From Salinispora cortesiana (GTDB lineage Bacteria; Actinomycetota; Actinomycetes; Mycobacteriales; Micromonosporaceae), in NCBI RefSeq assembly GCF_000484695.1, contig NZ_AXVR01000005.1, forward strand, positions 62,001 through 126,000: a stretch of DNA of 64,000 nucleotides, given 5' to 3'. Below, piece after piece: positions 34,430-42,792 of this stretch; the stretch's first letter is position 1; every line of letters begins with the position of its first letter. The notes below the pieces were generated by a model that saw only the letters and a list, made by a program, of their open reading frames with translations, was not told the origin of the DNA and did no database searches. Both the position numbers and the translations under genes were made by a program.

Positions 34430-36018
34430 CGGATCCGCCGCCCGACGTTGGTGGCGTCCGGTGCCACCCGCCGCCCGGTGGCGACGCCGTCGGAGCGCTG
34501 GGCGACCTTCGATCCGTACGGGGAGTCGGCAATCATCGAGCGCAGCGCGAGTGCGTTGGGCACCACGTCAGCGACCGGCACCCCGGACATCTGCTCGCGA
34601 ACCTGTTCCCGGTAGCCGACCGAGTTGTAGGCGCAGAACGGGATCAGTCTGCCGTCCGGAGTGATCTCCTCGACGCAGCACTTCATCAGCTGCCGCACAT
34701 TGAGCGTGTACGGGTCCTGGAAGTCCTGGATCACGATCATGAAGGCCCGGTCGGTCAGGTTCGCGACCGCCTCGGGTAGGTTGACCCCGCAGGCGTCGGC
34801 GCAGTCCAGCGCTGCGGCGGTCTGGGCGAGGCGCGCGTTGGTCGTGTCGGTGCCCATGAACGCCGACGCCGACCACAGCTTCTCCAGCGCCTCCCGGACA
34901 GCCGGGTCCGGCACCACCCGGTTGGCGACGTAGTCGAGGTGGTCCGCCACATCGAGCAGCCGGGGAATCGGCACCACCGCGAAGTCTTCGGCGCCAGGCG
35001 TGCCCGAGGTGAGCAGATAGGTGATCGACCGGCAGGTCGGGAAGCAGCACGGCACCGGGAAGAAGTCCTCGGCCCGGAACCAGTCGGGCCGCTGCCGCGC
35101 GACAAGGTGAATGATGTCGGAGTTGGTCAGCCGGGTCAGTGGGTCGAAGGGCGTGTGTCGGCCGGAGTGGGTCACCGGCTGGAACGAGACGCTGCGCACC
35201 GCCGGGTGCGCGAGACCGTGGCTGATGATGGCACCGAGTTCGTGCTCGTTGAGCCCCCGCTCGACCGCGGCCACCAGGGTGACGGTCAGGCCGACCTCGG
35301 CACAGTTGTCCAACGCTCGCTGCTTGATCTCGCGTAGGTCCCGGCCCCGGATCTCCCGGTGTGTTCGCTCGTCGAACCCGTCGAACTGCAGGTAGATGTT
35401 GACCGCCCGGCCGGGACGGTTCCGCGCGCCAAGCGCTGCCACGAACGCCCGATCGCTGGCGAGCCGGATTCCGTTGGTGTTCAGGTTGACCGCCCGAATC
35501 GGACGGGCCTGTGCGGCGTCCACGAAGTCCAGGATCTGCCGATGGATGGTGGGCTCTCCGCCGGAGAACATCACCACCTCGGCCTCGCCCTCACTCGCCA
35601 CGAAGACGTCGAGCATCCGCTCACACTGCGCGAGGCTGATGGCGTACCCGTCGGGCTGGTGGCCGGAGTCGGCGAAGCAGATCGGGCAGTCGAGGTTGCA
35701 GCCGGTGTTGACCTCGATAATGCCCAGGCAGGCGTGCTGCTTGTGTTCCGGGCACAGCCCGCAGTCCGCCGGGCAGCCGTCGCGCACCTCCGTCTGGAAG
35801 GTCAGCGGGATCGTGCCGGGCTTGTTGAATCGGGCGCTGTCGAGGTACATCCGCGCGTCGCCGTACACCAACGCCTCGAACTGGCCGTGCTCCGGACAGC
35901 GCTTACGCAGATAGACCTTGTCGTCGCGGAGGTTGACCTGTCCGTCGACAACGACCTTGCAGACCGGGCAGATCGACTTTGTGTACTCGACGAACACCTC
36001 ATCCCGGTCCCGCTTCAT
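34426..36018 (-). CDS. Radical SAM protein, Tes/COG1964-like
   Basis: The 530-residue enzyme has the radical SAM cluster motif C-x3-C-x2-C at Cys107, Cys111 and Cys114 (CNLDCPICF), followed by MFSGGEPT. Additional cysteines lie before it (CPVC at 17-20, CPEHG near 41, CPADCGLC at 82-89) and in the C-terminal part (CCFPTCRS, CC and IPFCAYN). This layout resembles the tetraether-synthase (Tes/MJ0619) family and related bacterial proteins that carry extra metal clusters. ATG 36018 follows GGTGAGAG. The ArsM-like partner suggests joint modification of a lipid, peptide or arsenical; no direct evidence selects one. Confidence 0.8.
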   Translation of the reverse strand: MKRDRDEVFVEYTKSICPVCKVVVDGQVNLRDDKVYLRKRCPEHGQFEALVYGDARMYLDSARFNKPGTIPLTFQTEVRDGCPADCGLCPEHKQHACLGIIEVNTGCNLDCPICFADSGHQPDGYAISLAQCERMLDVFVASEGEAEVVMFSGGEPTIHRQILDFVDAAQARPIRAVNLNTNGIRLASDRAFVAALGARNRPGRAVNIYLQFDGFDERTHREIRGRDLREIKQRALDNCAEVGLTVTLVAAVERGLNEHELGAIISHGLAHPAVRSVSFQPVTHSGRHTPFDPLTRLTNSDIIHLVARQRPDWFRAEDFFPVPCCFPTCRSITYLLTSGTPGAEDFAVVPIPRLLDVADHLDYVANRVVPDPAVREALEKLWSASAFMGTDTTNARLAQTAAALDCADACGVNLPEAVANLTDRAFMIVIQDFQDPYTLNVRQLMKCCVEEITPDGRLIPFCAYNSVGYREQVREQMSGVPVADVVPNALALRSMIADSPYGSKVAQRSDGVATGRRVAPDATNVGRRIR

Positions 36019-36147
36019 GGCTCTCACCATTCCACGCCGCACTGCCCCGGCACGCCGGCTTGGTCGAATACCGCCCGGCGCGGCTGCCCAGACCGGCGAC
36101 ACCTGGCCCCGTGCCGGTGATCGGGCGGAGGGCAACCCCGGCACTGG

Positions 36148-36185
36148 CGGGTCAGCCGGGTACCGACGGGTCAGCCGGGTACCGG
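36148..36185. repeat. 19-bp tandem duplication across the PadR stop codon
   Basis: CGGGTCAGCCGGGTACCG occurs twice in direct tandem (36148-36166 and 36167-36185, 19-bp period). On the minus strand it covers the last codons and stop of the PadR gene, duplicating them downstream. Confidence 0.8.
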
Positions 36186-36734
36186 CGCGCGAGCGCGGAG
36201 CAGGGCCGCCACCCGCTCGCACCACTCACGATTCTCCTGCTCGAAGCCACGCCCCCGCAGGCAGGTGAGGTACGGCCCGATCCGGTCGCTCTCACGCAGG
36301 AACGCCTCCTCGGTCAGGTCACCGCGCAGCTGCCGGAGCATCCGGTCGAAGAGTTCCACCTTGGCGGCGGCGATGACCGCCCGCTCCTCGAGCTGGGCGA
36401 TGACCGGTGCCGGGTCGAGCCGGTCCACGGCCTGGACCATGACGAGCAGGTCCTCCCGGATCGACGACGGCTTCGACGGCACGGCGGCGAAGGCAGCCAG
36501 TTCGGCGAGGCCGGCGGGCGTGACCGTGAACAGCCGCTTGTTGGGGCGGTCGTGCTGGATGACCTGGCGACCGGTGATCAGCCCCGCCCGTTCCAGCTTG
36601 GTCAACTCGGCGTAGAGCTGCTGGGGTACCGCGTACCAGAAGTTAGAGCAGGAAACATCGAAGATTTTGGTTAGTTGGTAGCCGCTGTACTCCCCATCGA
36701 GCAGCACCGCCAGCACCGCGTGCCGCAGCGCCAT
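36171..36734 (-). CDS. PadR-family transcriptional regulator
   Basis: The N-terminal winged helix is clear (ALRHAVLAVLLDGEYSGYQL, WYAVPQQLYAELTKLERAGLI, then RPNKRLFTVTPAGLAEL), followed by a C-terminal helical Vir-like dimerisation domain; total 187 residues. The ATG at 36734 follows GGGAGG. It lies 152 bp upstream of the radical SAM/methyltransferase pair on the same strand and divergent from the F420 oxidoreductase, so either could be its target. No palindrome convincing enough to call an operator was found in the 238-bp divergent region. Confidence 0.88.
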   Translation of the reverse strand: MALRHAVLAVLLDGEYSGYQLTKIFDVSCSNFWYAVPQQLYAELTKLERAGLITGRQVIQHDRPNKRLFTVTPAGLAELAAFAAVPSKPSSIREDLLVMVQAVDRLDPAPVIAQLEERAVIAAAKVELFDRMLRQLRGDLTEEAFLRESDRIGPYLTCLRGRGFEQENREWCERVAALLRARAPVPG

Positions 36735-36972
36735 GGCCACACCTCCCACTCCGGGTGAGGACGCAGTTTCGCGGGCCGGCACCGCGTCACCGGCCCTTCC
36801 CCCGAACCATACTCAATGATATGACTATTCCTGTTGAGGACTACCGACGGCAGTCCTCCCGACCGTCAAGCCTGCCCACCGGCACACTGCCCACCGTCAC
36901 CACGCGGAACGAGGCGGCCCCCACCGGCTTCTCCCGCGCCCGGGACCCCCGGGGACCTGGAAGGACACCCCA

Positions 36973-37998
36973 ATGAAGCTTGGCTACACGACCGGCTACT
37001 GGTCCTCCGGGCCGCCCGAGGGCGTCACGGCGGCCATCGCCGAGGCCGACCGACTCGGCTTCGACTCCATCTGGGCCGCCGAGGCATACGGATCGGACTG
37101 CCTGACCCCCCTCGCGTGGTGGGGAGCGAACACCTCCAACGTCCGCCTGGGCACCAACATCATGCAGATGTCGGCCCGCACTCCGACCGCCGCGGCGATG
37201 GCCGCGCTCACCCTCGACCATCTCTCCGGCGGCCGGTTCGTCCTCGGGCTCGGCGTCTCCGGCCCGCAGGTCGTGGAGGGGTGGTACGGCCAGCCGTATC
37301 CGCGACCGCTGGCCCGTACCCGGGAGTACATCGAGATCATCCGTGCCGTCCTCGCCCGATCCGAACCGGTCACGCACGACGGCGACTTCTTCCAGCTACC
37401 GCATCGCGGCGGCACCGGCCTGGGTAAGCCGCTGAAGTCCACCGTCCACCCGCTGCGCGCCGACATCCCGATCTTCCTCGGCGCCGAGGGGCCGAAGAAC
37501 GTCGCCTTGGCAGCCGAGATCGCCGATGGCTGGCTACCGATCTTCTTCTCCCCCAAGGCGGACAGCTTCTACCGGGCCGCGCTGGCCGAGGGCTTCGCCC
37601 GACCTGGCGCCCGCCGTGATCTGGACACATTCGAGGTCGCCGCGACCGTACCGATCGTCGTCCACGACGACATCGAGCGGGCGGCGGACCGACTCCGCCC
37701 CTTCGTCGCGCTCTACGTGGGCGGCATGGGAGCCAAGTCAGTCAACTTCCACCGGGATGTCTTCGCCCGCCTCGGCTACGAAAAGGAGTGCGAGGTCATC
37801 ACCGAGGCGTACCTGGCGGGCGACAAGAAGCGGGCCGCCGCCGCCGTGCCAACCGCGCTGGTGGAGGACATCGCCCTGATCGGCTCGGTCGCCAAGGTCC
37901 GCGATGAGCTGCAACGATGGCGCGAGACCGTGGTCACCACGCTGCTCGTCCAGGGCAACGCCCAGCAGCTACGCCAGGTCGCCGAGGTGGTGGGCTGA
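36973..37998 (+). CDS. LLM-class F420-dependent oxidoreductase, Rv3520c-like
   Basis: The 341-residue (beta/alpha)8 protein starts MKLGYTTGYWSSGPPEGVTA and carries LGVSGPQVVEGWYGQP and IPIFLGAEGPKNVALAAEIADGWLPIF, blocks shared with the mycobacterial Rv3520c group of deazaflavin F420-dependent enzymes encoded among cholesterol genes. The substrate is not known. It marks the left edge of the steroid cluster, but no KstR-type site precedes it. The gene ends at a strong bidirectional hairpin facing the alcohol dehydrogenase. Confidence 0.85.
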   Translation: MKLGYTTGYWSSGPPEGVTAAIAEADRLGFDSIWAAEAYGSDCLTPLAWWGANTSNVRLGTNIMQMSARTPTAAAMAALTLDHLSGGRFVLGLGVSGPQVVEGWYGQPYPRPLARTREYIEIIRAVLARSEPVTHDGDFFQLPHRGGTGLGKPLKSTVHPLRADIPIFLGAEGPKNVALAAEIADGWLPIFFSPKADSFYRAALAEGFARPGARRDLDTFEVAATVPIVVHDDIERAADRLRPFVALYVGGMGAKSVNFHRDVFARLGYEKECEVITEAYLAGDKKRAAAAVPTALVEDIALIGSVAKVRDELQRWRETVVTTLLVQGNAQQLRQVAEVVG

Positions 37999-38015
37999 GC
38001 ACCCGTCCCGCCAAT

Positions 38016-38084
38016 CGCCCGACTCCGGTGGCCCACCTGACGGCTACCCCGCGCCGCCGCACGGTGGGCCACCGGAGTCGGGCG
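38016..38084. terminator. 22-bp perfect inverted repeat between convergent genes
   Basis: The sequences 38016-38037 and 38063-38084 are perfect reverse complements over 22 bp, with a 25-base loop. They lie between the convergent F420-oxidoreductase and alcohol-dehydrogenase genes and probably end transcription from both sides. Confidence 0.82.
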
Positions 38085-38104
38085 AGGTGATCTACATCGC
38101 CGGG

Positions 38105-39196
38105 TCAGCTGGCGTCGTCGGAACAGATGACCTGCCGGATCACGTCGCCGCGACCGAGAGCGGCGAGGGCGTCCCCGACCTCCTCCAGCCGCAGCCGATG
38201 CGTGATCATCTCACTCAGGTCGAGTCGGCCGGCCCGCCAGAGGTCGAACATCCGGTCAAAGTCCCGCGGCGCCTGCGACGCACCGTAGAGCGAGGACGTG
38301 ATGCTCTTTCCCTCGAACAACAGCTCAAAGGGGCTGAAGGTGACCTGTTGGTCGGAGCGGCCGGCACCCACGACCACCACCGTCCCACCCCGACGTGCCG
38401 CAGTCCACGCCGCACGCAGCGTCTGCGGCACCGCCACCACGTCGAAGACGTGGTCGAAGCCCTCACCGTCGGTGAGCTGAGCCGACAGCTCACCCAACGT
38501 CTCCGGGCCACAGCTGTGGGTTGCTCCGAAGCGCAGCGCGGTCTGCTGCTTGGCCTCGACCGTGTCGACCGCGACGATGACGGCGGCACCGGCGAGCCGC
38601 GCGCCCTGGATCGCGGCGATACCCACACCGCCGCAGCCGATCACCGCGACGGCGGCACCCGGCTCTACCCGCGCCGTGTTGATCACGGCACCGACGCCGG
38701 TCATCACGCCACAGCCAACCAGCGCGGCCACCTCGTACGGCACATCGGGGGCCACCTTCACGGCGCCGGCCTGGGGAATCACGATCTCTTCGGCGAAGGC
38801 GCCACACCCGGCCATCGCGAAGACTGGAGTCTCGCCGACCAGGAAGCGCGGCTGGGCGTAGCCAGCCAGCACGTTGGTCAAGCAGAGGTAGGGCTCCCCC
38901 CGGGCGCAGGAGGGGCAGGACCCGCACGCGGGTAGCCAGTTGACCACGACGCGGTCCCCCTCGACCAGGTCATCCACCCCATCGCCGACCGCGACGACAT
39001 CGCCGGATGCCTCGTGCCCCAGCACCACGGGCATCGGGTGCGGCAGCACCCCCTCGCGCGTCGAGCGGTCAGAGTGACACACCCCGGCCACCCGAACCCG
39101 GATCCGGACCTCCCCCGCACCCGGCCCGAGCACCGTCACGTCATCGCGAATCTCGACCTTGTCGTCACCCACCGTGTGAAAAATCGCCGCCCGCAC
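38105..39196 (-). CDS. Zinc-dependent alcohol dehydrogenase (MDR, class III-like)
   Basis: The 363-residue enzyme has catalytic zinc ligands in AGVCHSD and GHEASGDV, the structural zinc loop CGSCPSCARGEPYLC, and a Rossmann motif VIGCGGVGIAAIQGARLAGA. GTG 39196 follows an ideal GGAGGTGATCTC site. A KstR1-type box (39214-39227) overlaps its promoter, so it is probably co-induced with the side-chain genes. Oxidation of the 26-hydroxyl made by CYP125 is a reasonable role, with the aldehyde dehydrogenase at 41036 as next step; this is inferred from context only. Confidence 0.88.
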   Translation of the reverse strand: MRAAIFHTVGDDKVEIRDDVTVLGPGAGEVRIRVRVAGVCHSDRSTREGVLPHPMPVVLGHEASGDVVAVGDGVDDLVEGDRVVVNWLPACGSCPSCARGEPYLCLTNVLAGYAQPRFLVGETPVFAMAGCGAFAEEIVIPQAGAVKVAPDVPYEVAALVGCGVMTGVGAVINTARVEPGAAVAVIGCGGVGIAAIQGARLAGAAVIVAVDTVEAKQQTALRFGATHSCGPETLGELSAQLTDGEGFDHVFDVVAVPQTLRAAWTAARRGGTVVVVGAGRSDQQVTFSPFELLFEGKSITSSLYGASQAPRDFDRMFDLWRAGRLDLSEMITHRLRLEEVGDALAALGRGDVIRQVICSDDAS

Positions 39197-39213
39197 GAGA
39201 TCACCTCCGAAAG

Positions 39214-39227
39214 TGAAACCTGTTCTA
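39214..39227. promoter_or_regulatory. KstR1-type operator between adh and kstR2
   Basis: TGAAACCTGTTCTA fits TnnAACnnGTTnnA, the mycobacterial KstR consensus, at all eight fixed positions. It is 18 bp upstream of the alcohol dehydrogenase start and 69 bp upstream of kstR2. Confidence 0.8.
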
Positions 39228-39295
39228 GCCTAGGGGCCGACAAGGGCCCGGGCAAGCGGCTGGGGCACAGCCAGGGCGACCGGCATAATTCGACC

Positions 39296-39970
39296 GTGAC
39301 CACAAAGAAAGCCAGCAGCGCGGGCCTGCCGTCGGAGCGTCGCACCCACCTCGTACGCCTCGCCGGAGAGCTGTTCGCCGAGAAGGGCTTCCGAGCCACC
39401 ACCGTGCGGGAGATCGCCGACGCGGCCGGCATCCTGTCCGGCAGCCTCTACCACCACTTCGACTCCAAGGAGTCGATCGGGGACGAGCTCCTCTCCGGCT
39501 TCCTCAACGAGGTGCTCACCGGATACCGCGAGGCGGTCGCCGACACGGACGACCCGCGCAGCACGATCGAGCAGTTCGTCCGCTCGAGCGCGGCGACGCT
39601 GGCCCGGCACCGCGCCGCCCTGACCATGCTGCAGAACGACTGGAACCACTTCCGCGCCGTACCCCGCTTCGACTATCTGCGCGACGCCACCCGGGAGATC
39701 GAGCACCTCTGGGTAGACCAGTTGGAGCGGGGGAAGCAAAGCGGACTCTTCCGCTCCGATCTGGACACCAAGCTGACCTACCGATTGCTGCGGGACGTGT
39801 TGTGGATACCGACGCGGTGGGGACAGAACGGCAGCAACAGCTGGGATGCCGATCAGATCGCCGACGCGGTCATTCGTCTGATCTTCGACGGCATTCTCGC
39901 CCCGGACAGCGGGTCGCCCGGGGGGTCACGGGCGGATCGCGCTCCGCGGGCGAAGCCGACGAGAAGCTGA
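39296..39970 (+). CDS. kstR2: TetR-family regulator KstR2
   Basis: The 224-residue protein has the KstR2-type HTH (LAGELFAEKGFRATTVREIA, then DAAGILSGSLYHHFDSKESIGDE) and a ligand domain with RFDYLRDATREIEHLWVDQLERG and YRLLRDVLWIPTRW, close to mycobacterial KstR2 (Rv3557c). KstR2 represses the C/D-ring (HIP) genes and is released by HIP-CoA. The GTG start lies six bases after a CATAAT box, so the message is probably leaderless. The only steroid-type operator upstream is a KstR1 site; KstR2 sites occur upstream of the next gene, of echA20 and between fadE30 and echA. Confidence 0.9.
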   Translation: MTTKKASSAGLPSERRTHLVRLAGELFAEKGFRATTVREIADAAGILSGSLYHHFDSKESIGDELLSGFLNEVLTGYREAVADTDDPRSTIEQFVRSSAATLARHRAALTMLQNDWNHFRAVPRFDYLRDATREIEHLWVDQLERGKQSGLFRSDLDTKLTYRLLRDVLWIPTRWGQNGSNSWDADQIADAVIRLIFDGILAPDSGSPGGSRADRAPRAKPTRS

Positions 39971-39980
39971 TACCCTACCA

Positions 39981-39994
39981 AGCAAGCGATTGGT
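39981..39994. promoter_or_regulatory. KstR2-type operator, one mismatch
   Basis: AGCAAGCGATTGGT matches AnCAAGnnCTTGnT except for A in place of C at the start of the right arm. It sits 52 bp before the SDR gene and 11 bp after kstR2. Confidence 0.7.
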
Positions 39995-40045
39995 CACCGA
40001 TGTGCCCGGCGGAGCCACCGACTGCCCGCGGACGAGGGAGCACCA

Positions 40046-40972
40046 ATGACAGATCAGCAGTTCACACTGGACGGCACGGTCGCGATCGTGACCGGGGCCG
40101 GCAACGGATTGGGGCGCGCGGAAGCCCTCGAGCTGGCCGCGAGTGGGGCCCGGCTCGTCCTCAACGACCTTCCCGGCGACGCCGTAACGGCGGTGGCAGC
40201 CGAGATCGCGGCGGCGGGGGGCGAGGCGACGGTGTGCCCGGGCGATATCGGCGACTGGTCGACCGGCGAGTCCCTCCTGGACGCGGCCCTCGATACATAC
40301 GGCCGACTGGACATCCTGGTCAACAACGCCGGCGTCCTCCGCGATCGGATGGTCTTCACGATGTCGGCGCAGGAATGGGACCTCGTGCTGCGGGTGCACC
40401 TGCGCGGTCACTTCGTCACCACCCGCTTCGCCACCGCCTACTGGCGCAACCGCAGCAAGGCCCTCGGCACCCCGGTGTACGGCCGAATCATCAACACCTC
40501 CTCGGAGGCGTTTCTGCTCGGCTCGCCCGGCCAGCCAAACTACGCCGCCGCGAAGGCCGGTGTTGTGGCGCTCACCGTCGCGACCGCGCGTAGCTGCGCC
40601 CGGTACGGCGTCCGAGCCAATGCCATCTGCCCACGCGCGCGCACGGCAATGACCAGCGAGCTCATGGGACCCTCCCCCGAGGAGGCGACCGATCCGTTGT
40701 CCCCAACACACGTCGCACCGCTCGTGCGGTACCTCGCCAGTCCGGCCGGAGATCCGATCAACGGCGAGGTCTTCGTGATCCACGGTGGCGTGGCCGCGGT
40801 GCTGGCCCCACCCACCGTGCGCGCAAGCTTCCACACCAACGGCGAGTCCTGGTCACCGACCGCCCTACACGACGCCCTGGGACCCCTCTTCGGCGAGCAG
40901 AACGCCGGAGCGGGATACGCCTGCGAGGCCACCCTGCCGCTGGCTGCGACCACGTTCGGCGAAAGCCGGTAG
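40046..40972 (+). CDS. Short-chain dehydrogenase/reductase (HSD17B4-type)
   Basis: The 308-residue SDR has the cofactor motif TGAGNGLGRAEALELA, NNAGVLRD, and the catalytic Ser-Tyr-Lys set (INTSSEAFLLGSPGQPNYAAAKAG). The C-terminal extension beyond the SDR core (about residues 240-308) matches the longer fatty-acyl or steroid-acyl-CoA type rather than a plain ketoreductase. Mycobacterial relatives lie in the cholesterol regulon. A KstR2-type box upstream suggests a role in ring degradation as a beta-hydroxyacyl-CoA dehydrogenase; the exact step is unknown. Confidence 0.83.
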   Translation: MTDQQFTLDGTVAIVTGAGNGLGRAEALELAASGARLVLNDLPGDAVTAVAAEIAAAGGEATVCPGDIGDWSTGESLLDAALDTYGRLDILVNNAGVLRDRMVFTMSAQEWDLVLRVHLRGHFVTTRFATAYWRNRSKALGTPVYGRIINTSSEAFLLGSPGQPNYAAAKAGVVALTVATARSCARYGVRANAICPRARTAMTSELMGPSPEEATDPLSPTHVAPLVRYLASPAGDPINGEVFVIHGGVAAVLAPPTVRASFHTNGESWSPTALHDALGPLFGEQNAGAGYACEATLPLAATTFGESR

Positions 40973-41035
40973 CAACCCCGGGCGGGGACGGCACCGCGGC
41001 GGCGACCGTCGGTCGCCGCCGCGACGGCCCGCCAC

Positions 41036-42544
41036 CTACATGAGCTCATCCGTGGTGGGCAGTAGAACGGTCTTCACCTCGGTGAATGACTCCGCCGAGC
41101 CACGCCCGCCCTCCCGCCCGAGACCGGACTGGCCGAATCCGCCAAAGGCTGCGTGGGGCTCCACCTGATAGCCATTGACGCCGACGGTTCCCGCCCGCAC
41201 GGCTCGGGTCAGGCGCATGGCCCGCTTCACATCGCTGGTCCACACCGTGGCGGCGAGTCCGTACTCGGTGTCGTTGGCCAGGCGTACCGCCTCCTGCTCG
41301 TCGGTGAACGGCGTCACCCCAAGCACCGGGCCGAAGATCTCCTCCCGGGCGATGGTCATGTCGCTGGCCACGTCGGCGAAGAGCGCCGGCGTCACGAAGT
41401 TGCCGGCAGCCAGCTCTCCACCAACCCGTTCACCGCCGCAGACCAGGCGGGCTCCCTCCGCCTGCCCCTTCCCGACATAGCCGAGCACGCGGTTCAACTG
41501 CCGCCCGTTGATCAGCGGAGAGGCGGTGGTCTCGGCGTCGAAGGGATCTCCGTAGTTCACCAGGGCGGTCGCACCGGCGGCGATTGCCAGGAAGTCGTCG
41601 TAGACCTCCCGCTGGACCAGCGCTCGGGTATGGGCCACGCAGACCTGGCCCGACAGTCCCACCGTGACGGTTCCCATGGTCAGCGCCGCCGCGGCGTAGA
41701 TGTCGGCATCGGCGAAGACGATCGATGGGCTCTTTCCCCCGAGCTCCAGACTCACCCGGGTGATTCCGTCCGCCGCGGCGCGCAGGATGCGCCGGCCCAC
41801 GGCCCGGCTGCCGGTGAAGGTGACCTTGTCTACCAGCGGGTGGGTGACCAGCGCCTCGCCGGTCGTCTCCCCCGGCCCGGTCACGACGTTGAGCACGCCC
41901 GGCGGAACGCCGGCCTCCTCGAGAATCCGCACCAGTCGCAACACCGCGAAGGTGGCGTACTCCGACGGCTTCAACACCACGGTGCACCCGGTGGCCAACG
42001 CTGGCGCGAGCTTCTGCGCCGCCAGCAGGAGGGGCGCATTCCACGGGATGACCGCCGCCACCACCCCGACCGGCTCGCGCAGGGTGAACACCATGTGGTC
42101 ACCCCCCTGGTAGGGCGACAGCGTCTCCCCACCGAGCTTGTCGACCCAGCCAGCGTGATGATCGAAAATGTCGGCCGCGCACTCGGCCGACACCGCATAG
42201 GCGTCACCAAAGCTCAACGGAACACTGTTGTCGAGCGCCTGGAGCGCAAGCAGTTCGTCGGCGTGTTCACGGATGAGGTCAGCGGTCCGCCGCAGCACCC
42301 GAATGCGTTCCTTCGCCCGGCTGTGGGGCCAGGGCCCCTCGTCGAATGCGGTTCGGGCGGCTCGGACGGCGGTGTCCACGTCGGCGGCGTCCGCAACCGC
42401 GAACTCCCCCACCTCCTCGCCCGTCGCCGGATGTAGGTGCACCCACGTCCGGTCATCCCGCGACGGCCGCCAGTCACCCGCGAGGAGCAGCTCCCCCCGG
42501 GTCAGTCCCACCGCATCCCGTCGTGACTTGATCGAGAGAACCAT
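41036..42544 (-). CDS. NAD-dependent aldehyde dehydrogenase
   Basis: This 502-residue ALDH contains FTLREPVGVVAAVIPWNAP, the catalytic Glu block LELGGKSPSIVFADAD and the nucleophile Cys in GLSGQVCVAHTRALV. ATG 42544 follows GGAGGTGGGC. A KstR1-type operator lies 25 bp upstream, so the gene belongs to the side-chain regulon. A likely role is oxidation of the C26 aldehyde of cholestenone to the acid, or of another steroid-derived aldehyde; no sequence feature fixes the substrate. Confidence 0.88.
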   Translation of the reverse strand: MVLSIKSRRDAVGLTRGELLLAGDWRPSRDDRTWVHLHPATGEEVGEFAVADAADVDTAVRAARTAFDEGPWPHSRAKERIRVLRRTADLIREHADELLALQALDNSVPLSFGDAYAVSAECAADIFDHHAGWVDKLGGETLSPYQGGDHMVFTLREPVGVVAAVIPWNAPLLLAAQKLAPALATGCTVVLKPSEYATFAVLRLVRILEEAGVPPGVLNVVTGPGETTGEALVTHPLVDKVTFTGSRAVGRRILRAAADGITRVSLELGGKSPSIVFADADIYAAAALTMGTVTVGLSGQVCVAHTRALVQREVYDDFLAIAAGATALVNYGDPFDAETTASPLINGRQLNRVLGYVGKGQAEGARLVCGGERVGGELAAGNFVTPALFADVASDMTIAREEIFGPVLGVTPFTDEQEAVRLANDTEYGLAATVWTSDVKRAMRLTRAVRAGTVGVNGYQVEPHAAFGGFGQSGLGREGGRGSAESFTEVKTVLLPTTDELM

Positions 42545-42568
42545 GCCCACCTCCACGGCCGACCCAGG

Positions 42569-42582
42569 TATAACCTGTTCTA
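42569..42582. promoter_or_regulatory. KstR1-type operator upstream of aldehyde dehydrogenase
   Basis: TATAACCTGTTCTA fits TnnAACnnGTTnnA at all fixed positions, 25 bp before the aldehyde dehydrogenase ATG. Confidence 0.8.
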
Positions 42583-42671
42583 TTTCTCGGCAGGATACGC
42601 CGAACCCGTGGGCACTGCCAGGCTCCAGGGAGGCATCGATACACACCTGGACTTCGTGATAGGTTTTGCCA

Positions 42672-42685
42672 AGCAAGCGCTAGGT
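42672..42685. promoter_or_regulatory. KstR2-type operator upstream of echA20, one mismatch
   Basis: AGCAAGCGCTAGGT matches AnCAAGnnCTTGnT except for A at the third position of the right arm. It lies 107 bp before the echA20 start and probably controls echA20-ipdABC. Confidence 0.75.
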
Positions 42686-42706
42686 TTGCGCCCCTGCGTG
42701 TCGCTA

Positions 42707-42777
42707 TCCGTTGCGGAGCATCCGGTGGGTTCGTTGCGAAGCCTCCGGTGGGTTCCGTTGCGGAGCATCCGGTGGAT
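42707..42777. repeat. Three tandem 23-24 bp repeats in the echA20 leader
   Basis: The unit TCCGTTGCGGAGCATCCGGT plus GGGT occurs at 42707-42730, in a diverged 23-bp form at 42731-42753, and again at 42754-42777. The array ends next to the GGAGG ribosome site of echA20 and so lies in its untranslated leader. Confidence 0.82.
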
Positions 42778-42792
42778 CTGGAGGCATCAACG

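Noticed and set aside
36812..36838. CTCAA-N17-TTGAG as a possible PadR operator
   Set aside because: Five-base arms with a 17-base gap are expected by chance and do not resemble known PadR sites.
41153..42436. A 427-codon plus-strand frame opposite the aldehyde dehydrogenase
   Set aside because: The aldehyde dehydrogenase has all catalytic motifs; the opposite frame has none.
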